A stretch of DNA of 64,000 nucleotides from Strongylocentrotus purpuratus (lineage: Eukaryota > Echinodermata > Echinoidea > Camarodonta > Strongylocentrotidae): NCBI RefSeq assembly GCF_000002235.5, contig NW_022145601.1, forward strand, positions 8,247,660-8,311,659, in the 5' to 3' direction. The notes beneath the pieces were generated by a model. That model was not told the DNA's origin. It saw only the letters and a program-made list of their open reading frames with translations, and did not search any database. A program made the translations under genes and the position numbers. Shown in pieces: positions 31,374 to 43,114 of the stretch (within the stretch, counting starts at the first letter, position 1; each line of letters begins with the position of its first letter).

Positions 31374-32394
31374 ATAAAGTAGTAATCTTTCGATGCTCGT
31401 CGTAACCCCTCTGACGCCATTTTAGCGTGTGATCTATTCATTATCACATCAAAGTAGCACCATTTGTCCTGGAAGTAACTTTACATTTATTGCAAAACCT
31501 TAATTCATTTTAATGTGAGAATCTACAAACTACAGACCTGACTGAGGGCCTGTCAGAAGTAGCAGTAGCTCTAACATTGTTCATTACATATGGTTGCCTC
31601 AATAGCTGCGAACGCGTTCATAATTCTAAATATTAAGAGCCTTAAGTCAGCAAGCAATGGAATTGACGATGTTTTAGGGCTTACTACTTTGCATGCTTCC
31701 TCGGTGTTGTAGCAAAGCCCTTGGTGCGTGGGCTAGATTAAGTGAAAACGGCCCGACTTTGGGGTCTGTTTTTGTTTTCGGGGCTCTGGGGGCTAAACAC
31801 AACGGCTACGGCCAGGCTGACAATCTTTTTTTTTTTATTAATGACTGTATTGGTCTAAGGGGTTAACTGTTATGGGTAGAGTAGGGTGACTATTTCGGGA
31901 CAGGCTTCTAGACCATTAACTGAAATAAATATGGTCAATATTGAATACCCGTCGTACCCGAGGCATTATTCCGAATGCGTCATTACAGACGCTAATCGGG
32001 ACTTGTGAGGACAATTTGCACATGCATGCCACCCGCCAGAAAGATCAACGCAATGTTACCACTGTTCAATTTGCATTGATCACCCGATGTCATTCTCAAT
32101 TTGCGCGACAAAATAAACGGCCTCAAAAAAGCTGCTGCGTTTTTTAATTTTTTTATTAACGTGTGCAACAAAGGATTTACGCGTATTTATTGAGCGCTGT
32201 GCTAGAAGATACACATAAATGAGAGGTGTATGGAACTTTATCTCGTCTTTAAAAAAAAACATCCGCGTTTTTGCCGCGTCATAATGATCTGAACGAGCCT
32301 TTACTTCTCAATGATGGCGCGAGTGCAACGGGTTTCGAAGCTTGGATTAACGCATAACGTAATTTATATGCATCCTGAGCACCATCAATATATA

Positions 32395-33045
32395 GGGTAT
32401 AGGTGTATGGATTTGGAGACCCTTAAGCACATTTGCATAATTTACATAAACAGGAAAAATGTTACACATACAGAAAGTTTTGTATTCTCTTCAGTAACTT
32501 TTTCTCTTTATTTGTTAACAAAATTGTGGTCATGATGTAACTGATTAATAAGATAACAATGATTAATGACTTCATCACCAGAGGTCTCTCATTACCTACA
32601 TGTGAAGGTAATAAAGGACAGTAACAAATCAAGACATTTAAAATACAATTTAAATGAAAATGGGATTGTTATAGTTAGTTCAAACACCTTTTGAAAGAGA
32701 TATATGCAGCCAATGAACTTACTTTACTTTTGAAACGATTTTATAACAATGTGACCCAAAACATTTCTATACATGGACAATTAACCAACAAGCATCGGGT
32801 CATTGACTGTCCTCGGCATACTCGACATTCACAACAAACTACCCCATCTCTCTCTCTCCCTTTTTCTCTCTCTTCAAACTTCTCTACTTCTTTTTTTCTT
32901 TTGAACTTCCCTTTTCTCTCTTCTAGCATGTACTTGTATGATGATTATTGTTGTCTCGCCGAAATCTGACTTTCTTAATTTTCATTAATGTATTACATGT
33001 AATTAGGAATAATATGTTTATTTAATTATGATCATTCCATTCCCT

Positions 33046-33079
<34 letters not shown>

Positions 33080-33373
33080 TTTCTCTCTGAGCCACCCCTA
33101 AATATCTGCATACACCACAACATTCAATGAAAATTGTGTTTTTATATCAGAGCAAAATGTTACGATCTAAATTGGTTACCTTGGTCAATTTTGCCAATTT
33201 TCTCGGAGAAAGAGCACATTGTAGTCTTCAAAATGAATTGGATATATGCAGTAGTGTTGTTAAAGGCCACAAATGGCGCTATAGCAATATTGGAACCAAT
33301 ACAGACAGACAGTGATAGGTTCAAGCTTGGTGATTTCCAATTCCCCGCGGTCTCCAATTCCCTACACCTACCC
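32395..33373. mobile_element. Non-autonomous DNA transposon with TA target duplication (979 bp)
   Basis: The left end is GGGTATAGGTGTATGGATTT then GGAGACC. The inverted right end is GGGTAGGTGTAGGGAATT then GGAGACC. TA lies on both sides (32393-32394, 33374-33375). The uninterrupted sequence catcaatatttacacgattc occurs at 42868 in the A4 unit. No transposase frame. TA duplications occur in Tc1/mariner and some other superfamilies, so the family is open. Confidence 0.75.
33049..33075. repeat. (CT)n microsatellite
   Basis: About 13 perfect CT units inside the 979-bp transposon. Other CT-rich stretches precede it at 32850-32920. Confidence 0.9.
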
Positions 33374-33654
33374 TACACGATTCATCAAGATGATAAGTGG
33401 AAACGATACATGAGCAATCTGATCTGAATAAGATTTTATGTCAGTGGCAGTCAGCCTGTTTGATTACTGTAGCAATGAACAAAGTAATGTGTCAAATGGA
33501 TATCTAGGATAAAATGACATGTAACATAATTATAATCATCCCCCGCAATCCGGTGCTTGTATCTGCGATTTGTCATAGGTAATGAGCAAATATTGGACAG
33601 TCATAACTCCTCCGGGGTAAGAAGAGCATTTAAGTACTGTAATTGCACATTTAA

Positions 33655-34186
33655 AGGTACTATGTCCCTTTTGCAGCCAACCTCAAATTCTGTAGAACTT
33701 TGCAGGAATTATGAATATGTCATGTATGTCCTATCTGTGAAATTTAAACGTTAGCAGTGTCCTCATATTCAAATTATGCAAGGAAACCCATTTACTTGCT
33801 AGACTTCACTGTCAGACCCTATTGAGTGACTGACTGGCTTTTTTTTCTTCTTTGGTAATAACATACATGGAAAGAGTTGTAAAGGGTACGTGAGCATTTG
33901 TCTACATCAATTAACCCACTTCTTGTGATGGCCAAGATTAAACTGATTGAATCTTTGCGCAGCATAAAACGTATGACCATTCGGTACAATTGTCTGAAAA
34001 TCAAGACTATTACTTTTGGGCTCTATAGCCCTAAAGTCGATTTGACAACTAATAGTCGTTATTTTCCCACTTGAAGACATTTTCAAGCCCCACCTTTTTT
34101 AGGGAAGTTTTAGATTAGTATTATCTTTCAAATGCAGTTGGAATTTAACCTTTTCATTTTTGGCCTGCAAATGGGACAAAGTGCCT
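33655..34186. mobile_element. TTAA-type MITE (532 bp)
   Basis: TTAA at 33651-33654 and 34187-34190. The terminal repeats are AGGTACTATGTCCCTTTTGC and, inverted, AGGCACTTTGTCCCATTTGC (about 19 of 22 matching). The empty site cacatttaaaggtca is present in sister spacers (for example 17764). TTAA duplications point to piggyBac or Kolobok. No coding capacity. Confidence 0.82.
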
Positions 34187-34364
34187 TTAAAGGTCAATTA
34201 AAGCTATTTTATTTAGAATTTTTGGTTTTCTGTAGCCTTTGATTCTGTAAAACATTTTGTGGTCACTTTATGCTTGGACTATATAATTTCAATGATTACT
34301 GTACACAAACACGTTCATTTGCGCTGGATTAAGATAATGAATTAAGCTGTCATTTTAATCTGAC

Positions 34365-34650
34365 AAAATAATAATAATAATAGTTCGTCCTTATATAGCG
34401 CAGATATATATCATCGGATTCATGATTATCCGCACACAATGTATGCACATTCTCCACTCCCTGGGGAGCCACTTGCTAATCAAACAACATTAGCTTTCGT
34501 ATCCTACCGGGTACCCATTTAACACCTGGGTGGAAATTGGCAAATGTAGAAGGTAAAAGGACATTAGTGCCGCGGCGGGACTTGAACCGCGGACCTTGTA
34601 ATCCACAGACCGGTGACATATCCACTCGACCACGATGACACCTCTGCATA
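34365..34650 (-). mobile_element. tRNA-derived SINE with (ATT)n tail
   Basis: The minus-strand head has a perfect A box (TGGTCGAGTGG) and a B box (GGTTCAAGTCC) in GTGTCATCGTGGTCGAGTGG and onward. The body ends GCGCTATATAAGGACGAAC, followed by a TATTATTATTATT tail at 34368-34382. It is a different SINE family from the one in the head-to-head spacers. A truncated end of this insertion appears at about 25590. Confidence 0.7.
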
Positions 34651-34726
34651 ATGTACCCCAGTCACACCGCCACTCCGACCCCAAACTGATTGCTTCCTTG
34701 CCATTGTGGTAATGTAATTCAATGTA

Positions 34727-34916
34727 CCGTCAAACCTGTCTATAGCGACCACCCAAAGGAAACATAACAAGTAGCCTTTGTAGACAGGTGGTCTTTGTAG
34801 AGAGGTTCCTTCAGTACATGCTTCAATGAGAAACCATTTTCAAGGGAAACAACAAATATGGCCTTTGTAGACAGGTGGTCTTTGTAGACAGGTGGTCAAT
34901 AAAGCAGGTTTGACGG
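34727..34916. mobile_element. TA-flanked MITE (190 bp), mariner/pogo type
   Basis: Terminal CCGTCAAACCTG and its inverse caggtttgacgg, with TA at 34725-34726 and 34917-34918. The uninterrupted site aatgtatattaatcag is seen at 25682 and 54717. The interior repeats ttgtagacaggtggtc three times. Confidence 0.8.
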
Positions 34917-35471
34917 TATATTAATCAGTCTCTTGTTGGTCACGTCATTGTGACTGAAGCTCGAATTTTTATATTAACTGTTGACACTTGACCCATAATC
35001 ATCATTGTGAAATGCCAAATGAACTATGAATCTTAATATGAATGTCAAAGAACCCATTCTTTACTGCATGTACCTACAGAAAAATAATAAAACCTCGTGA
35101 CCTACTAAAGGTATTTTTTTTCAGTGTTTTATGTTTCATTACAAAAAATCTCTATCATGGTAATTATGACATTCCGATTTTATTTGTAGTATGCACAGCA
35201 CATTGTTGCTTTACATTATGACCTAACGTTTTTGCTGCGCCTTTCAAAGCAATTTCGAAATAATTAGCCTTTATACACATGTAGCTCCCAGTGTCGTATC
35301 ATTTGAAAATATCAAAGTTTTATTGGTTTAAATTTCTGGCTTTTGTAAAATTGTAAATGCAATAACGAACATGATCTCAGAGGCATTTTAAGCGCGGCTC
35401 ACACTCCATGAGCTGACTACGAACCGACTTTGAAAGAAATGATATAAGCATTCAAACATTTGGAATCTTAA

Positions 35472-35997
35472 AGGGACTTGCTAACATTGTTCAGATGAGA
35501 GATAGTGGTGCTAAGGTAGTGACTTCAATGCTGAATATACAATTATCTGAAAATTTGAGTGAAAACGGAGCATTTTTAATGATGAAAATTGGGAAAACTG
35601 ATCCTATCGATTCCTGAATTATCCCAACTATATTATTAAAATTTAATTACATTTGACTAAAATTTAATAGATGAATGTAAATAGTCACAAAGCAATAAAT
35701 TGGCTCTATATACCATTCCAGACATTTTTTAAAAAGCCTGTTTCATGTCCTTTTTTCATGGAAAAACGGTTGGGAAACTCAAAAATGGTTTGGAGAATTT
35801 ACTTTTAATCACTGTTAGAGGGTGTTGCACCGTGACGCCTTCAAAGAAAATCATAGATATCTTCGTGGTTTGAGAATTTGTTCAGGATTTGTTTGCATGT
35901 CAGAGGGCTAGTACAGTAGAAGGAATATACAAAATAAAATTTTATACACAAATTAAGCAATTTTTTCATCAACCTTCAACAATGTCACCCAGTCACT
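35472..35997. mobile_element. TTAA-type MITE (526 bp), second family
   Basis: TTAA at 35468-35471 and 35998-36001. Ends AGGGACTTGCTAACATTGTT and, inverted, AGTGACTGGGTGACATTGTT (16 of 20 match). The empty site atcttaatgaccgagg is at 45015. No coding capacity. The ends differ from the MITE at 33655, so it is a separate family. Confidence 0.8.
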
Positions 35998-36761
35998 TTA
36001 ATAACCGAGGATCTGGAAAGTCATATAATTAACAAAATCTCAATTTCAAGAGATTTTATGCTTCTTTGGAGGGGGAAAAGCTAAATCGCCTCATAATCGT
36101 AATGACGTCAGACCAAAACTGCGATTGTCTACGATTTGAAGCCGATTCTGCTTTTATTCCAACAAGAGTTAAATGCACTAAACTTCCGGTTGTTAATATA
36201 CTTATTATTGTTTAGAACCTAAATCAGGAGGACAGTAGTTGTTTAGATCGCCACATCTAATGTAACCACCCTTTCTACGAAATCAGGATAGCAGGAGGAA
36301 CATGTAGTGTGCACCGCTTTAACAGTCAATTAAGGACAATAATATTTCAAATTGCATAAGGAATAGAAATCATATTCGAGTATATCAATAGGTGACGCAT
36401 AAGCTATCGAATCTTTGCAATGGTACTAATTATTACTTTATTATTATTTATATTGTATTAATACACTGGGAGTATCGCTGTATAAGAACAATATTTTCCC
36501 AGCAGGATTTACTTCGCAGCTCTACGATCATTAGATACAATAAGCTTAGTTCATAACATCAACATATTTCAACATTCTATCAATGTCTTAAACTTAAATA
36601 CATGGTTTTAAAAAAATTCAATGAGCAATTCTTATTTAAAAAAAAAATGAAATCAGAAATGTCAATCTGCATCTTTTAAGATATTTAAAATGTAGTTATT
36701 AAAGAATTAGTTCTTACAGATTGAGCTTGCACAAGATCTTGGCGCTTGAACCTGTTAGACA

Positions 36762-36982
36762 CAGCTCGAAATACTTCCGAAGTTGAGCACTGCGAAACTC
36801 GGTCTATGTGATGACTATTATGAAGGGATTGAATCTTAGCTCTTAAACGAAACTCTCTGTCTCTGCGATGATATATGAAGGTAATAAATCTTAGCTCTTG
36901 AACTTAATGGATGCAGCTCGAAATATTTCGGGGAACCGTCACGAAACTCTGTCTCTGCGATGATATATGAAGGAAACACATC
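36762..36982 (-). repeat. Tandem copies of the terminal segment downstream of B3 (2 copies)
   Basis: cagctcgaaat anchors at 36764 and 36915, against 37011 in the gene. This is the shortest array among the full-length B copies, beside the only open B gene. Confidence 0.75.
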
Positions 36983-37927
36983 TTAGCACTTGAATTTGTT
37001 TGACGCAGCTCGAAATATTTCGAGGAAGGTGTTGCGGAACTCCCTATCTCTATGATGATATATGAAGGGATTGAGTGAGGCAGCAATAGCTATTGCTACC
37101 AGGAAACAGAGATTTAGATAGACCACAGAGGCTTCGTCCGCTAGTGGCGTTGCCTGAAGAGTGAAGAACACGATGTATGGAGACCAAAAGAACACAAGGA
37201 CACCGACTATGATGCCAGTTGTCTTTACCGCTTTGAGCCTGCGCTCCACCGCTGCCGGTGCGACGCGGTTATTTTGATCGTTGATTGTTTGATTCGCTAT
37301 GGCTCTTGCCTGCTTGACAGCGATCTGCATTATGCGGAGGTTAGAGACGACTATCACCAATAGTGTAAGGACCGAAAATGAGACGATGACCAAGCTGAAT
37401 GTTACGATCGCGAGGCTATTGTGCGATTCTCTATCGCGGTTGGCATTTTGAACTTCGTTTAGGTCAATGTAACCGAGTACGACGAGAACGATGAAGCTAA
37501 GTATCCAAATGGATGCTATCGCGTAACCAACGCGTTTCGGAGTAACCAATGTAGGATATTTAAGCGGTTTTGTTACTGCAATATATCGGTCTACGGTAAG
37601 GGCAACAATGTGGAGCAGTGTACTCGAACACAAAGTGGAACTTGGTAACCATAGCAAGTCCGCCATGTTAGGGTACCAGGTCTTTAGCGAGAATACGGCT
37701 GGGTAGCAGTTAAGAGCAAAAGCCACACTTGACACCATATCATTTACTGCTAGACTTGTTAGGATAAAGTTCGTCGGCGTTCGTAGATTGTAGTTTTTGT
37801 AAACGGCCAAGACGACGAACAAATTCCCAATGGTGATGAACGGCGCCAACACAGCCATAAATGTCAACATCAGCGCAAAGATGAGCCCACTGTCGTGCAG
37901 GTTTTCGGAATAGGTGAAATTCATCAT
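36983..37927 (-). CDS. Family-B class A GPCR, copy B3 (314 aa, the only intact B)
   Basis: Seven-pass receptor. Sequon NFT at 3, GN at 34-35, NLRTPTN at 47-53, D63 (2.50) in SLAVNDMVSS, DRY at 113-115 followed by IAVTKPLKYPTLVTPKRV, ICL3 with VKQARAIANQ and a basic VERRLKAVK stretch, FWSP at 247-250, NPFIY at 286-290, then HHRDREFRNTFLEIF and a terminal KFKC whose Cys might be lipidated. There is no Cys 25 residues before R114 and none in extracellular loop 2, so the usual class A disulfide is absent. Shared words with family A (RTPTN, IAVTKPL, IAVKQAR) show common ancestry. Divergent from A4. Start at the first of two adjacent ATGs; the second is equally possible. Confidence 0.9.
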   Translation of the reverse strand: MMNFTYSENLHDSGLIFALMLTFMAVLAPFITIGNLFVVLAVYKNYNLRTPTNFILTSLAVNDMVSSVAFALNCYPAVFSLKTWYPNMADLLWLPSSTLCSSTLLHIVALTVDRYIAVTKPLKYPTLVTPKRVGYAIASIWILSFIVLVVLGYIDLNEVQNANRDRESHNSLAIVTFSLVIVSFSVLTLLVIVVSNLRIMQIAVKQARAIANQTINDQNNRVAPAAVERRLKAVKTTGIIVGVLVFFWSPYIVFFTLQATPLADEASVVYLNLCFLVAIAIAASLNPFIYHHRDREFRNTFLEIFRAASNKFKC

Positions 37928-39224
37928 TCTTACCTCATTCTTTCTTGGTAAAACAATCTAGTTTAGCTCCTTCTATCCTTCTCGAATGAGGAAACGATGT
38001 ATTATATTTGTTTTTTTAGCGCCTCGCTGTCAGCTGTAAGCCGGTCGAATGCCCAGAAACTTTTACGCTGTCTGTCGCGAATCAAACGCCAGACTCGACA
38101 TACACGAGTGTCTTATCAGATAGTTCTCGTAGGCACCGACATGGGCAGTCTGTTCGCTACAAATAAATAAATAATTATTGCGCTATGAAGGTTCCCTGGT
38201 TACGTATCATTCTAAAATCCCTGTGACCTATCATCTGATGATGTAAATGTCCGAGAGAAATTATAGACAATGATGTGTAAGGGCCGTTTCCCAATCTGGA
38301 GTGCGGGTTGCTGAAACTCTTGAAATATATAAATACCTCAAAGATAGATCTTTTTTTTGCTCGACTAAAAGAGCTGATGCAGTTTCTGAAATCAAATTCC
38401 AGACAAAAAACAACAAAAAATAAGTCAACATTTTCAGAACTCGTCCCTCTGATTTTGAAAATCCGGTGTAAAGTTTAAGAATTGCGAAAACACAACATCT
38501 TATGAATAAAGTAAGGATCCGTCCTTCCTGCGTCTTTCACAGATTTTGTCTGATTCCGATAATTGATGATACTGAACCTGTCGGAAATGTTTCGATGATG
38601 GAGCTAGGGTATTGACAGCATTATACGTGCTACAACACGAAATGATCCACGCTCCCTCTCCTTCCCTCCGTAAATTAGTACAAGAAAGCTGCGCTCGTCA
38701 GCATGCTAAATGGGCACACTTTAACAGTTGTTATACCTGCGTCATATCATAGATCGATCATTTTTATTTTGAAAAGCCGAAGTTTAGTTCATGTAGTTCC
38801 TTACGGTAACAAAATTGCGCATTAATATAGGAATACACAATACTTTGACCTTATCGTGTAGTTCATTCATGTTTTATCGAGAACATGCGATAGAAAGTTT
38901 TAAATTAAAAGTAGGAACCGTAACAAAAGCAGTGTCAGTCAATCCATTCCAGTTATTAGAAATTAACCCTAGAATTTCATTAGATGTCATTGCATATCCG
39001 TTCTATAATTTCGCTTTCTCACAGTCTTTTCCACTTTCCTCATTTGAGAAAAATTTGATGCCAGCAATATCTCATTTTACGTACATATTATAGGTCCAAA
39101 GGCCTTACTGTAATTACAATTTTTGAACGACAGCCTGGTAATTATGAAGGTGTTGATAATACTTGTTACTCTATCCTCATGAAAGACTTGGAAATCGGGG
39201 ACGAGGGTGGGGTGGCACAATCGC

Positions 39225-39380
39225 CTCGTGCCCCCCCCCCCCTTTTTAAGGAATGTAGCATACCATTTTAATTTTTTTTTTTAAATTTTATTTTATTTAT
39301 TTATTTATTTTTTATTTTTTGTTTGTTTGTTGGTGTTGTTGTTGTTGTTGTTTTTTTTTTTTTTTGGGGGGGGGGGGGGG
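39225..39380. repeat. Simple-sequence block
   Basis: Runs of C, T, ttta, gttg/gtt and G in succession. The matching place in other units (22005-22070, 60845-60905, 48570-50815) is also simple-sequence rich. It is a likely slippage and insertion hotspot. Confidence 0.85.
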
Positions 39381-39883
39381 TTGGCCGGGTACTAGTACAA
39401 CTAATGAAAATAAAGGGGGTACAATATCGCAGACACAAAAAGCATATTATTATTATGAGTGAAATTAGATGGGAAATTGATCAAAGAACAAAGAACACAT
39501 GTCAGAAACATTACATAGATTCATCATAGTGAAAGTTGATATTGAGTGGTTCAACTACATGTCGATCGCTGAAACCATAGAGGCATTACCTCATAAGGTG
39601 GAGTGTGTGCGCGTGGTTGTGTATGTGTGCGTGTGTGTGTGTGAGAAGGAGATATTTATATTAATATAGAGTATACTTTGTAGTTACTAAGTGTCCGTCA
39701 ATTATTTTGTAGAACCAAATAAGTTTAGTTCTACATCCAATTTCTCTTGACCACGTTAGTGCTGTCGTGAGTGTTTCCAAACATGCTGCAGATCGTTCAT
39801 CATAAAGAAGGCATTAATTAAGGTACTTAAAGATGACCAGGAAAATCATTATAAACCGAGTTTGAAAACAAAAACCAGTGGAC

Positions 39884-40030
39884 CGACGGCATTAAGTCCT
39901 CTCCGGCTGAATTGGTATTGAGGAATAATGCCTTACAAGAAGGACACTATAGCGCATTATTAACTTAGTCTTGAACCCGGGACTTCTCGGTTACAAGACC
40001 ACTGCCCTACCACTGATCCATCGCATATCT
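39884..40030 (-). mobile_element. tRNA-derived SINE in the B3/A4 spacer
   Basis: Same family and position as 22674 and 61512. The A and B boxes are more decayed than in those copies. Confidence 0.55.
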
Positions 40031-40289
40031 TTAATTACTTTTGGCATTGCTTGTTCCAGTTTCATTTCTTGTTTGTGTTGACTGGCTATGAATAAAAATG
40101 CTGAAAAGGTATTCTCTCATACGACGTACATAATTTTTACTCCATTTTAATTTAGGGAACAGCTCAATGCTCAATAGCCATGCAGACATTATATCTGACA
40201 ACCTGACACGAGTTAATAACCGTGATGACTCTTAATTGAACACTTTGTCAGTAAACAGTCACTCACATTACGCGGTGTATGGCGGGAAT

Positions 40290-40410
40290 TGCATAATAAT
40301 TATAATTGCTTATATAGCGCCTAACACTTACTTTATCAGAAGTCTCTAAGCGCTCTACAATAATGCAGCATAATTACCCTGGCTTTAGCAGTGCAGCTGT
40401 TACGCGCATG
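40290..40410. mobile_element. Short insertion resembling a SINE/LINE 3' tail
   Basis: ataataattataattgctta, then tatagcgcc and taagcgctctacaa, interrupts ggcgggaattgcat that is continuous in the other units (for example 23071). This tail type is common in marine invertebrate repeats. The exact ends are unclear. Confidence 0.45.
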
Positions 40411-40675
40411 AAACGTTGTCGGGAGATGTTCCATTTTGGTACTGCCATCAGTTCGATCATTGGACTTACCAGAAAACAAACAACTTTGCACTTACATTCA
40501 GTTCTTTAAAATGCCATTAACGGATTTGAGTCTTGTAAATGTACAAATATTACCCAGTGAATACTTTTGTCTTAGCTTGGCCAGTCCTATTTCGTGAGAC
40601 ATTCAGATTCATCGCAATCCATGAATTTGGATCTCAACTAGTCTATTTCATTGCATTTTAAAGAGTATCATCACA

Positions 40676-41632
40676 ATGATGAATGAAAGTACGGAACCAG
40701 CTCTTTCTGCAGGTCATCAATTTGCTGGCAAAATAGTTGTCATGGTATGTATTACTCCTTTCGTACCTTGCATCGTCGTCAGCAACGCCCTGTTAGTGCT
40801 AGCAGTTTACAGAAATTACAGCCTTCGAACACCAACAAATGCCATTATTGTGAGCCTCGCCATCTCTAATCTCCTCGACGCCCTTGTTGGGATTCCACTG
40901 TATGTGTATGCAACCGTCTTTAAATTCGAAGCATCGTGCTTCATCGAAGAAAATACTCATTACTATGCTCTACCCTTGAGTGCACTATCTGGTCTTTCGT
41001 TTTGTCACATTGTGGCGTTGACTGCAGATCGATTCATAGCTGTTACGAAGCCGTTACGTTATGCCAGCCTGGTGACGTTTAGACGCACATCCATCGTCCT
41101 GGGATGTCTTTGGCCTCTCAATATTTTGTTTCACACCGCCCGATCTGTTATCTTAGCGCATGGATCACATACAATTCAAGACAAGAAAGAAACGGACTGT
41201 GGGGCTCCCTTAACTGGGACATTGAACGTAACCTTCACCTGGCTGATATTTTGTGCGAATGTGATTTTAATGGTTGCGCTGCTTGCCATCAATGCTTTGA
41301 TTCTTCACATCGCAGTGAAACAAGCGAGAAAGATTGCGAGTCAAAGAGTGATCATTCAGTTCCAACAGCAGCAACTCCCAGTACAAGATGACCGATTGAA
41401 AGCATTTAAGACTATCTCCCTTGTCGTGGCAGTCTTCATTATCTTCTGGTTTCCGTTTCCCCTGTTTCTCATATTACATCTTATAACGTACCTATCACCT
41501 TTTACTATTATTGTATACGACCATTCCGCCCTGGTATTGCATACAATAAGTTTGGTTGTTAATCCTATCATCTACGGCTTCAGAGATCGGGCTTTTCGAA
41601 AGGCCTTTCAAAATATATTGCGTCAATTGTGA
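40676..41632 (+). CDS. Family-A class A GPCR, copy A4 (318 aa, intact)
   Basis: Starts with two Met codons (MMNEST); the second aligns with the start of the other copies. Landmarks: VSNALLV in TM1, SNLLDALV with Asn at 2.50, first extracellular loop FEASCFIEENTHYY, DRFIAVTKPLRYASLVTF, extracellular loop 2 IQDKKETDCGAP, FWFPFP, and NPIIYGF with standard helix 8. TM5 reads FCANVILMVA, with an Asn where others have Ile. Paired head to head with intact B3, so this is the one pair in which both members could be made. Followed at 41921 by the ICL3 relic. Confidence 0.9.
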   Translation: MMNESTEPALSAGHQFAGKIVVMVCITPFVPCIVVSNALLVLAVYRNYSLRTPTNAIIVSLAISNLLDALVGIPLYVYATVFKFEASCFIEENTHYYALPLSALSGLSFCHIVALTADRFIAVTKPLRYASLVTFRRTSIVLGCLWPLNILFHTARSVILAHGSHTIQDKKETDCGAPLTGTLNVTFTWLIFCANVILMVALLAINALILHIAVKQARKIASQRVIIQFQQQQLPVQDDRLKAFKTISLVVAVFIIFWFPFPLFLILHLITYLSPFTIIVYDHSALVLHTISLVVNPIIYGFRDRAFRKAFQNILRQL

Positions 41633-41920
41633 ATAACGTAGTAATCTTTCGAAGTGCGTCGTAACCCCTCTGACGCCATTTTAGCGTGTGATCTATCCAT
41701 TATCACATCAAAGGAGCACCATTTGTCCTGGAAGTAACTTAACATTATTGCAAAACGTTAATTTACCGTGCATGTTGTAATAATAACCATGTGAGAATAT
41801 ACAAACTACAAACCTAACTGAGGGCCGATCGTAGCCTAATTAGCAGTAGCTCTAACTTGGTTCATCGCATATGGTTTCGTTATGAGTTGCAAACGCATTC
41901 TTACTTCAGATTGCAGTTAA

Positions 41921-42003
41921 GCAGGTGAATACAATCGCAAGTCAACAAGTGGCCATTTGGATGCAACAGAAACAGCAACTGCCTATCCAAGATAACCGAA
42001 GTA
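41921..42003 (+). pseudogene. Relic of a family-A GPCR third intracellular loop
   Basis: Reads LQIAVKQVNTIASQQVAIWM and then QQKQQLPIQDNR, matching HIAVKQARKIASQ and QQQQLPVQDDR in intact genes. It is the longest of the three copies of this relic. After it, the normal A downstream sequence (gaagtaactttacatttatt) restarts, so the relic lies between two copies of that downstream sequence. Confidence 0.65.
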
Positions 42004-43082
42004 ACTTTACATTTATTGCAAAACATTAATTCATTTTAGTGTGAGAACCTACAAACTATAAACCTGACTGATGGCCTGTAAGAAGTAGCCGAAGTAGCAG
42101 TAGCTCTAACTTGGTTTATTACATATGGTTGCCTTAATAGTTGTGAATGCGTTCTTAATTCTAAATATTAAGAGCGTTGTCAGCAAATAATGAAATTGAT
42201 GATGTTTTGGGGGCTTGGTGCGTGGGCTAGATGAAGTGAAAACGACCCGTTTTTGGGGTCTGATTTTGTTTTCGGGGCTCATGGGGCTAAACAAAACGGC
42301 CAGGCTGACAATCTTTTTATTAATGACTGTATTGGTCTAAGGGGTTAACTGTTATGGGTAGAGTAGGGTGACTATTTCGGGACAGGGTCCTAGACCATGA
42401 ACTGAAATAAATATGATCAATATTGAATACCCGGCGTACCCGAGGCGTCATTCCGAAAGCGTCATTACCGACGTAATCGGGACTTATGAGGACAATGTGC
42501 ACATACATGCCACGCTCCAGAAAGATCAACGCAATGTTTCTACTGTTCAATCTGCATTGATCACACGATGTCACTCTCACTTGACGCCAGCCACTAAATA
42601 AACCGCCTTAAAAAAAGCTGCTCCTTTTTTTTTTTTAATTAACGTGTAAAACAAAGAACTTACGCGTATTTACTGAGTGCTGTGCTAGAAGATACAAACA
42701 AAAAACGAGAGGCGTATGACACTTTACCTCATCGTTTAAAAAAAAACGCCGCGGTATTGCCGCGTCATAATGATCTGAACGAGCCTTTACTTTTTAATGA
42801 TGCCGCGAGTGCAACGGGCTTCAGCGCTTGGATTAACGAATAACGTAATTTATGTGCATCCACAGCACCATCAATATTTACACGATTCATCAAGATGATA
42901 AAATGAGCCATTAAATGAGCAATCTGATTTGAATAGGATTTTATGTCAGTGGCAGTCAGCCTGTTTGATTATTGTAGCAAGGAACAATGTAATGTGTCAA
43001 AGGGATACCTGGTCCAGGTGAAACGTATAATCATTCCCCGCGGTCTTGTATCTGAGAATGTTAAAACATTATGAGCAAATAT

Positions 43083-43113
<31 letters not shown>
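43083..43113. repeat. (GAT)n microsatellite
   Basis: About ten gat units next to a stretch of about 130 bp unique to this unit. Confidence 0.9.

Positions 43114-43114
<1 letters not shown>

Larger units (their letters stand above)
31374..36761. other. Long tail-to-tail spacer between A3 and B3
   Basis: No gene recognised. The backbone is shared with the other spacers, enlarged by at least five insertions listed separately: 32395-33373, 33655-34186, 34365-34650, 34727-34916 and 35472-35997. A (CT)n tract lies at 33049-33075. Short frames inside these insertions are not credible genes. Confidence 0.6.
37928..40675. promoter_or_regulatory. Head-to-head spacer B3/A4, candidate shared promoter region
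   Basis: 2.75 kb, collinear with the other B/A spacers. This is the only pair in the window with both receptors open. It holds poly-C, poly-T, (GTT)n and poly-G (39225-39380), GT repeats (39603-39646), a SINE (39884-40030) and a small insertion (40290-40410). No hAT MITE is present here. Confidence 0.4.
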
